In this document: piece by piece, positions 1 to 3,837 of the stretch | Layout of the letters: the number at the start of each line of letters is the position of its first letter | Position numbering within the stretch: position 1 is the first letter of the stretch | Origin: Sneathiella sp. | GTDB lineage: Bacteria > Pseudomonadota > Alphaproteobacteria > Sneathiellales > Sneathiellaceae | Assembly (NCBI GenBank): GCA_016765515.1 | Contig: JAESPT010000443.1 | Span: 1-5,476 of the forward strand | Length of the DNA stretch: 5,476 nucleotides | Direction: 5' to 3' | Notes under the pieces: model-generated | What the model was told of the DNA's origin: nothing | Databases searched by the model: none | The model's input: the letters and a program-made list of their open reading frames with translations, nothing else | Program-made: the position numbers and the translations under genes

Positions 1-721
1 CCCGTCCCTATCGCTTTCTGGCCTCATCCCTCGCCTCAAACGGTCATATCGCCGTTACCCTGGATCCAAGGGGGCATGGAAAAAGCCTACCGCATCCAAA
101 ACGAGGCGTTGACTATGGCTATGACGATATCCTGCAAAAAGATCTCCCTGCCACACTGGATCATTTAAGACAGGAACATCCCGATCTTCCCATCTTTATG
201 ATCGGACATAGTTTGGCGGCCATTTATCCGCCGCCTTCGCTGCAGAAAATAACGGCAGCATAAAAGGCATTATCACCCTCACATCTCCCCACCTGTATTT
301 CAAGAAAATGGCTTATCCGTCGATTGTCATCATGGGTTTGTTTGTTTTTCTTGCCAAAACTCTGGGGTATCTTCCAGGACAGCATATCGGCTGGGGATCT
401 CCCATTGCCCGGCAGCAAACACTGGATTGGGCGAGATGGGGTTATGGTGGAACGTTTCTTGGCACGGACGGCCGTAATCTTGAACCGGCTATAAAGAATC
501 TCGACACCCAAAATCTGTGTGTCGGTTTTACCGATGATAAAACACTGGCACGGCCCACTTCCGTTCAGCATTTTGCAGAAATGCTACCCGATGACAAAAC
601 GACCGTTTGGATACTCTCACCGGAAGAGTTGGACACTCCCGCTCTTGGCCATTTCGATCATTTACGAAACGGCGCCAAGCTGTGGACGAAACTTGATCAC
701 TGGATCAAAAGCCAGCTTTAA
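1..721 (+). pseudogene. alpha/beta hydrolase (COG4757-like), 5'-truncated and frameshifted
   Basis: A serine-hydrolase-fold protein whose start lies left of the window. The first part reads in frame 3 from position 3, with an RPYRFLASSLASNGH start, an early DPRGHGKS oxyanion-side segment and the nucleophile motif GHSL (Ser codon 210-212). The frame then breaks. Restoring one G in the TTGG run at 213-217 gives GHSLGGHLSAAFA and rejoins frame 2, which runs to TAA at 719-721. The second part has the LGYLPGQHIGWG and DWARW segments that I associate with the COG4757 group of predicted alpha/beta hydrolases. It also has a likely catalytic acid in GFTDD (533-538) and a catalytic histidine in LGHFD (codon 650-652). 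All triad members are therefore present across two frames. The ATG at 308 is internal to the fold and should not be taken as a start. The gene is either recently inactivated or carries a sequencing error. The substrate cannot be told; such enzymes are esterase- or lipase-like. Confidence 0.85.
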
Positions 722-1539
722 GTCCCCATTATTACTTTTACCGCCGCCTCAGTCTCCTCATTGGCCGGAAACATGCTTTCCACCATGATTTCCTCTGCCG
801 TTACATCCTGCGGTGTTCCGAAACTGGCAATCGTTGTAATCCACGACAAAGTCATACCATTTACCTCAAATTCAATGGGCAGAATCGGCGGGGCGTCACT
901 GGTCGGATCGTCATATTTCCATTCCTTGGGAATGCCGGGATAGGACAGGACCTCTTCCAGCACTTTGGCAAGCGGATCATCCTCTCCCTTGCCGCGGACC
1001 TGACGATGGGCCCGCTGGATCAGATGCTGCGCCGTCTTCTCCCAGTTTTTAATAATTGGGCGAAATCCATCTGGATGGAGGGTGAGCTTTAGCGCATTTG
1101 GTGGCCCTTGTGTCCCGCCGAGGGGAACACCAAGAGCATTCATTATTTTCGCCCCTGCATGATTGACCATCAGGATATCAAAGCAGCGGTTCATGACCGT
1201 TGCCGGATAAGGTTCCTGCTGGGCGAGGATCCGATCGAGGATTTTGCGAACCTGTTCAAACCCGTCCTGGTCAAGATGTGTCTCTTTATAAGCCGGGCTG
1301 TATCCGGCTGCATTAAGAAGTTTGTTGCGCTCCCGCAAAGGAAGTTCCATGACGTCACACAGGCGCAGCACCATTTCCCGGCTGGGTTTGGACCGCCCGG
1401 TTTCGATAAAACTCACATGACGGGCGGAACTTTCCGCTTCCATGGCCAGATCAAGCTGGCTGAGTCCATGGATCTGCCGCCACCGTTTTAAAAGAATACC
1501 GATTTCCGAGACATTTTTATTAAGTTCTGCAACAGCCAT
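718..1539 (-). CDS. XRE-family transcriptional regulator with MmyB-like ligand-binding domain
   Basis: A 273-residue DNA-binding regulator. Residues about 12-80 form the helix-turn-helix domain, with LLKRWRQIHGLSQLDLA, RHVSFIETGRSKPSREMV and LPLRERNKLLNAAGYSP, the signature of this subfamily. Residues about 100-273 match the MmyB-like ligand-binding domain, with NRCFDILMVNHAGA, PNALKLTLHPDGFRP, NWEKTAQHLIQR, LSYPGIP, ASFGTPQDVTAEE and ESMFPANEETE. In known family members this PAS-like domain is thought to bind a small hydrophobic ligand; the ligand here is unknown. I prefer the ATG at 1539 because GGAG lies 7 nt upstream. The in-frame ATG at 1560 would add seven residues (MCGWSKI) and lacks a clear ribosome binding site. 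The stop codon overlaps that of the convergent hydrolase (TTAA, 718-721), leaving no room for a terminator between them. It is divergent from the membrane-protein gene at 1694, with palindromic candidate operators in between, so autoregulation and control of that gene are the simplest inference. Confidence 0.93.
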   Translation of the reverse strand: MAVAELNKNVSEIGILLKRWRQIHGLSQLDLAMEAESSARHVSFIETGRSKPSREMVLRLCDVMELPLRERNKLLNAAGYSPAYKETHLDQDGFEQVRKILDRILAQQEPYPATVMNRCFDILMVNHAGAKIMNALGVPLGGTQGPPNALKLTLHPDGFRPIIKNWEKTAQHLIQRAHRQVRGKGEDDPLAKVLEEVLSYPGIPKEWKYDDPTSDAPPILPIEFEVNGMTLSWITTIASFGTPQDVTAEEIMVESMFPANEETEAAVKVIMGT

Positions 1540-1579
1540 GATCTTGCTCCATCCACACATGTTGTCTTATGGATCCTGT

Positions 1580-1608
1580 ATAATACAGAAATTAATCAGC
1601 CGACATTA
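1580..1608 (-). promoter_or_regulatory. candidate promoter for the MmyB-type regulator
   Basis: On the - strand a TATTAT -10-like hexamer (1585-1580) lies about 20-40 bp upstream of the regulator's start codons. A 17-bp spacer places the -35 position at 1608-1603, read as TAATGT, a poor match that overlaps the left arm of the palindrome at 1605-1621. A weak -35 overlapped by an operator would fit a regulated or autoregulated promoter. The same AT-rich block is itself a perfect 6+1+6 palindrome (CTGTAT-A-ATACAG, 1576-1588). Confidence 0.35.
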
Positions 1609-1621
1609 CCTCTGAGGTAAT
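1605..1621. promoter_or_regulatory. perfect 17-bp palindrome, candidate operator
   Basis: ATTACCTC-T-GAGGTAAT is a perfect inverted repeat with 8-bp arms around a single central base. It lies between the divergent regulator and membrane-protein genes. Its size and symmetry fit a site for a dimeric XRE-family repressor or activator. It touches the -35 positions inferred for both directions. That the neighbouring regulator binds it is inference from position. Confidence 0.6.
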
Positions 1622-1638
1622 TGAGATCATAACCTCAA
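1621..1638. promoter_or_regulatory. second, weaker candidate operator half-site pair
   Basis: TTGAG (1621-1625) and CTCAA (1634-1638) form an inverted repeat with 8 bases between the arms. The right side contains ACCTC (1632-1636), which is also the core half-site of the adjacent perfect palindrome (1608-1612). The repeated ACCTC/GAGGT half-site suggests two tandem sites for the same protein, the second one imperfect. Confidence 0.35.
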
Positions 1639-1649
1639 ATCCGCATTCT
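1621..1649 (+). promoter_or_regulatory. candidate promoter for the membrane-protein gene
   Basis: TTGAGA (1621-1626, five of six matches to the sigma-70 -35 consensus) is followed after 17 bp by CATTCT (1644-1649, three of six matches to the -10). Transcription would begin near 1656 and give a leader of about 38 nt. The -35 sits inside the second candidate operator and abuts the perfect palindrome. The weak -10 makes this tentative. Confidence 0.3.
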
Positions 1650-1693
1650 TTGCACAGATTTCGCACAAATGATCAATTGGAAGGATCAAGGAT

Positions 1694-2107
1694 ATGGATA
1701 AATCTTCACCGGCGCTGTTAAAAAACACACTCCTCGCCAATGCCGCTTTTTCTGCTCTTGGCGGTGTCCTCTGTCTCGCAGCAAATGACCTGCTCACCAC
1801 CTTTATGGGCATGGCAGATGGACTATACTTATATATTGTCGGCGCTGGCCTTCTAATCTTTGCCGTCGATGTCGCCTATACGGCAACCCGTGCGACCATC
1901 AAGCCGCTTTCTGTTAAAATGATTATTGGTGGCGATGTGGCCTGGGTCATCGCAAGCTTCCTGCTGGTCGCCCTGATGCCGCAACTTTTCGACTTCTACG
2001 GTATTGTCCTGATCGAATTCGTAGCTCTGGATGTAGCAATTTTCGCTGTCTTGCAAACCGTTGGCTTGAAAAGAATGGCCAACACCAGTGGTCAAGTGAC
2101 CGCATAA
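1694..2107 (+). CDS. four-helix integral membrane protein of unknown function
   Basis: A 137-residue inner-membrane protein. Four hydrophobic segments are visible at about residues 11-31, 44-64, 76-96 and 100-122. The N-terminus is short, and the C-terminal tail is short and polar with positive charge at LKR. Acidic residues fall within or at the edges of the helices: D59 in TM2, D81 in TM3 (GGDVAW), and E108 and D113 in TM4. Buried acids of this kind can serve structural pairing or ion/substrate contact, but no mechanism can be inferred. GGAAGG (1679-1684), 9 nt before the ATG, is a good ribosome binding site. The ATG is the first codon after an untranslated leader carrying the candidate promoter. 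The gene is transcribed away from the MmyB-type regulator and is its most likely target. I do not recognise the family with confidence; small uncharacterised membrane proteins of this shape are common beside such regulators. Confidence 0.85.
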   Translation: MDKSSPALLKNTLLANAAFSALGGVLCLAANDLLTTFMGMADGLYLYIVGAGLLIFAVDVAYTATRATIKPLSVKMIIGGDVAWVIASFLLVALMPQLFDFYGIVLIEFVALDVAIFAVLQTVGLKRMANTSGQVTA

Positions 2108-2135
2108 TAAACTGCGTTTCAGAATTTTCAAAAGC

Positions 2136-2160
2136 AAGGTTGCGGGTAATCCGCAGCCTT
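2136..2160 (+). terminator. hairpin downstream of the membrane-protein gene, probable terminator
   Basis: AAGGTTGCGG (2136-2145) and CCGCAGCCTT (2151-2160) pair with one G-T wobble around the loop GTAAT. The stem can extend by about three more pairs to 2133/2163. It begins 28 nt after the stop codon at 2107, as expected of an intrinsic terminator. The usual T-run is missing: the sequence continues CCTTGTTCAGC and runs directly into IS66 transposase sequence. The tail may have been lost when the element inserted or was trimmed. Confidence 0.55.
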
Positions 2161-2164
2161 GTTC

Positions 2165-2998
2165 AGCTTAAACCCAGTTTTCAAGGCACAAGCCATCTTC
2201 GCTGATGATACACCGGTCTCTATGCTGGCTCCGGGTTCCGGTAAAACAAAGACAGCGCGGCTCTGGGCTTACGTGCGCGACGAACGACCCTGGGACGGAG
2301 ACAGACAGCCTGCCTCCTGGTATCAATTCTCTCCGGACCGGAAGGCCGCACGTCCCAATAAACACTTGAACCAGTATGAAGGGTTTATGCATGCGGATGG
2401 ATATGCCGGGTTCAATGACCTGTATCGAACGGGTAAAATAATAGAAGTTGCCTGCATGGCCCACATCAGGCGCAAATTTGTCGATGTCCACAAGTCTCAA
2501 GGATCAGCCATTGCGGAGGAAGCAATTAAATGCATTGCCAAACTCTATGGCATCGAGAAAGAAGCCCGTGGACGCCCCCCGAATGAACGATGGAAGGCCC
2601 GTCAAAACCAGTCAAAACCGGTGTTTGATAGTCTGGAGGTATGGTTGTAGGCGCAACAGACTAAAATATCCGGCAAATCTCCGCTTGCCGGAGCCATTCG
2701 TTATGCCTTGACGCGCATGAAAAAACTGCAACCCTGGCTCGATCACGGTTTTCTCGAACTCGACAACAATACAGCCGAAAGGTCCATGCGACCCATCGCT
2801 CTTGGTCGTAAAAACTATCTCTTTATGGGATCTAAACGTGGCGGCAAGTCGGCTGCCATCGCCTATACCTTGATCGAAACGGCCAAACTCAACAACGTTG
2901 ATCCGCAATCTTGGCTGACCGATGTACTTTCAAGGATTGCGGATCATAAAATCAACCGTATTGATGAACTCCTGCCCTGGCATTACGCTCAAACCTGA
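2165..2998 (+). pseudogene. tnpC: IS66 family transposase TnpC, N-terminally truncated with internal stop
   Basis: The catalytic portion of the IS66 DDE transposase. Frame 2 is closed by TAA at 2147-2149. Family similarity starts around 2180 and is clear at FADDTPVSMLAPGSGKTK (first acidic motif, codons 2204-2209). It continues through LWAYVRDERPW, the HADGYAGF second Asp region, AHIRRKF (usually CWAHARRKF, here CMAH), and the region before [14 protein letters not shown]. It then reaches [12 protein letters not shown] with the catalytic Glu, [12 protein letters not shown] and [13 protein letters not shown] at 2648-2650 interrupts the same frame between EVWL and AQQT, where relatives carry an ordinary residue, often Glu. 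A single GAG-to-TAG change would explain it. Full-length TnpC is roughly 500 residues, so almost half is missing. The TTG at 2159 or the internal ATG at 2717 should not be read as genuine starts. The gene is non-functional. Confidence 0.88.
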
Positions 2999-3006
2999 GC
3001 GTAATG
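2981..3006 (+). repeat. perfect 11-bp inverted repeat spanning the transposase stop codon
   Basis: CATTACGCTCA (2981-2991) and TGAGCGTAATG (2996-3006) are exact reverse complements separated by the 4-base loop AACC. The TGA stop of the transposase (2996-2998) starts the right arm. The RNA would form a stable hairpin, but no T-run follows, so a simple intrinsic terminator is not supported. Confidence 0.75.
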
Positions 3007-3034
3007 TGATACCATCAGATCGTCGAGGGGGGAG

Positions 3035-3049
3035 GCGCCGGACGGTCAC
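3035..3049 (+). repeat. probable right terminal inverted repeat of the IS66 element
   Basis: GCGCCGGACGGTCAC resembles the CCGGACGCTTAC-like right ends I remember for alphaproteobacterial IS66 elements. It lies about 50 bp after tnpC, as usual. The left partner is deleted, so the boundary cannot be confirmed by pairing or by a target duplication. Confidence 0.45.
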
Positions 3050-3346
3050 GAAGCAACGCCGTACTCAACGCAAAAACATATGCAAATTCTTACTGAGAGA
3101 AAGGCCTTCGCTGATCTCGCGGAAATTTGTGTGAAGTGGTTTAAGAAATCCCCAAGGAAAATGTCTAAGGCCGTTACTATTGGTGACGATAGGGGCAATC
3201 AAAACACCTTAGTACCAATTGGCAATAAAATTTGCGGACAATGGTAATCAAGAGAAAATGCAGAACTGCTATTTCTAAGTCATTATAATTTTCTGCACCG
3301 TTGAAGCCATTCCACCCTGAATATTACCCCGCAAACAAATAAGAAT
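3050..3346. other. unassigned stretch between the IS66 end and the CoA-transferase relic
   Basis: No recognisable gene. One + strand ORF from ATG 3080 to TAA 3247 encodes 55 residues (starts MQILTERKAFADLAEICVKW, ends ICGQW). It is partly helical-looking and basic. It has no convincing ribosome binding site and its frame stays open upstream into the IS66 end, so it may be chance or a gene relic. The remainder, 3248-3346, is AT-rich with frequent stops. The right edge holds a small perfect inverted repeat, GAATTT-AGAG-AAATTC (3343-3358), exactly where CoA-transferase similarity stops. Confidence 0.4.
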
Positions 3347-3487
3347 TTAGAGAAATTCAAGGACATCGGCCCCAAAGTCAGCCAGGATCTGGGTCGCATA
3401 AGGCCCAAGGACAACGGCGGTCAAATCCAAAATACGAATACCTGCCAAAAAATTTTGCAAGAAATTACTTCTTCTTGCGTGGATCAT
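3347..3487 (-). pseudogene. N-terminal relic of a CaiB/BaiF family III CoA-transferase
   Basis: A 46-residue ORF from ATG at 3487 to TAA at 3347-3349. Residues about 14-43 ([10 protein letters not shown], then [18 protein letters not shown]) reproduce the conserved N-terminus of family III CoA-transferases. These enzymes move CoA between acyl-CoA thioesters and free acids. The family is normally about 380-410 residues, with a catalytic Asp well downstream. Here similarity ends within the GADVIK(V/I)E motif (GADVLEF) and a stop follows two codons later. The remaining roughly 90 percent is absent from the bases that follow on this strand. The start codon is the first in frame, but the leader [13 protein letters not shown] is longer and more basic than usual and no good ribosome binding site precedes it. 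A perfect palindrome, GGGATTAATCCC, lies just upstream at 3490-3501. This is a deletion remnant and not a working enzyme. Confidence 0.75.
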
Positions 3488-3542
3488 ATGGGATTAATCC
3501 CAGCTCCAGAAATTTAATAATTGTACTTATTCATACTAAATT

Positions 3543-3692
3543 CTAATTATTAAAACTTTCACTCTCTATGAGTGTTTTTACCCCGACAATATCAGCATGA
3601 TCTCCCTGGATTTTCGGTATGAGTGCCTTTTCCGCCATATCTGCCCATTTATAACTCTTTAAGCAAACATCGCGGGCTAAAATCATAACCAT
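3543..3692 (-). pseudogene. unassigned 49-codon ORF, possible gene fragment
   Basis: An ORF from ATG 3692 (or 3686) to TAG 3543-3545. The product has an even, protein-like composition: MVMILARDVCLKSYKW at the start, an alternating MAEKALIPKIQGDHADIVG middle and a polar VKTLIESESFNN tail. It lies upstream of the CoA-transferase relic on the same strand and could be the C-terminal end of a neighbouring gene. The frame is closed by TAG four codons before the ATG, with no ribosome binding site. I do not recognise a family. It could equally be a chance ORF in AT-rich DNA. Confidence 0.3.
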
Positions 3693-3763
3693 GTTTTGCG
3701 CATTCTAAAGAAACTATTACTTGCATATTTAATATTAATTACAATTTAAAAGAGTTCTCTCAA

Positions 3764-3797
3764 CTAACGATAATGGGACAAAAAATTCTATTGTTAG
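3764..3797 (+). promoter_or_regulatory. stem-loop in the AT-rich leader of the large downstream ORF
   Basis: CTAACGAT (3764-3771) and ATTGTTAG (3790-3797) pair over eight positions with one G-T wobble, enclosing an 18-base loop. The structure lies 40 bp upstream of the start codon at 3838 in a strongly AT-rich leader (about 3700-3837). It could be an operator or a leader RNA structure. I found no convincing sigma-70 hexamer pair; TACAAT at 3740-3745 is the best -10-like word but has no good -35. Confidence 0.3.
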
Positions 3798-3826
3798 CGC
3801 AAATTCAAAAAACATATTTACAACTC

Positions 3827-3831
3827 AGGAG
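3827..3831 (+). promoter_or_regulatory. ribosome binding site fixing the start of the large ORF
   Basis: AGGAG followed by the 6-nt AT spacer AAAATA and ATG at 3838. This is the strongest Shine-Dalgarno match in the window, and it decides the start of an ORF that lacks a recognisable family. Confidence 0.8.
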
Positions 3832-3837
3832 AAAATA

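Larger units (their letters stand above)
2165..3049 (+). mobile_element. IS66-family insertion sequence remnant (left end deleted)
   Basis: The right-hand part of an IS66-type element. It holds the catalytic half of TnpC (to 2998) and about 50 bp of downstream sequence ending in a probable right terminal repeat near 3049. The left end, the accessory genes tnpA and tnpB and the N-terminal half of tnpC are absent. Recognisable element sequence begins right after the hairpin at 2136-2163. With one end missing, no target duplication can be matched. The element cannot move by itself. Confidence 0.8.

Noticed and set aside
308..721. Separate gene starting at ATG 308.
   Set aside because: The same frame continues upstream to the nucleophile motif and matches the hydrolase family; 308 is an internal Met after a frameshift.
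1108..1491. Plus-strand ORF of 127 codons.
   Set aside because: Antisense to the clearly recognised MmyB-type regulator.
1576..1588. CTGTAT-A-ATACAG palindrome with a perfect TATAAT on the + strand, as a + strand promoter.
   Set aside because: No acceptable -35 lies 16-18 bp upstream on the + strand; the block fits better as the -10 region of the - strand regulator.
2708..2998. Separate small transposase gene starting with the ATG at 2717 or an alternative start at 2708.
   Set aside because: It is in the same frame as the preceding fragment and is only the C-terminal end of TnpC after the amber codon.
3560..3579. CACTC-TCTAT-GAGTG followed by TTTTT, resembling a terminator.
   Set aside because: The stem has only five pairs, is AT-flanked, and no + strand gene ends nearby to need it.
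3050..3837. CRISPR array, tRNA or attachment-site structure in the gene-poor zone.
   Set aside because: No regularly spaced repeats, no cloverleaf with a recognisable T-arm, and no direct repeats flanking the segment were seen.
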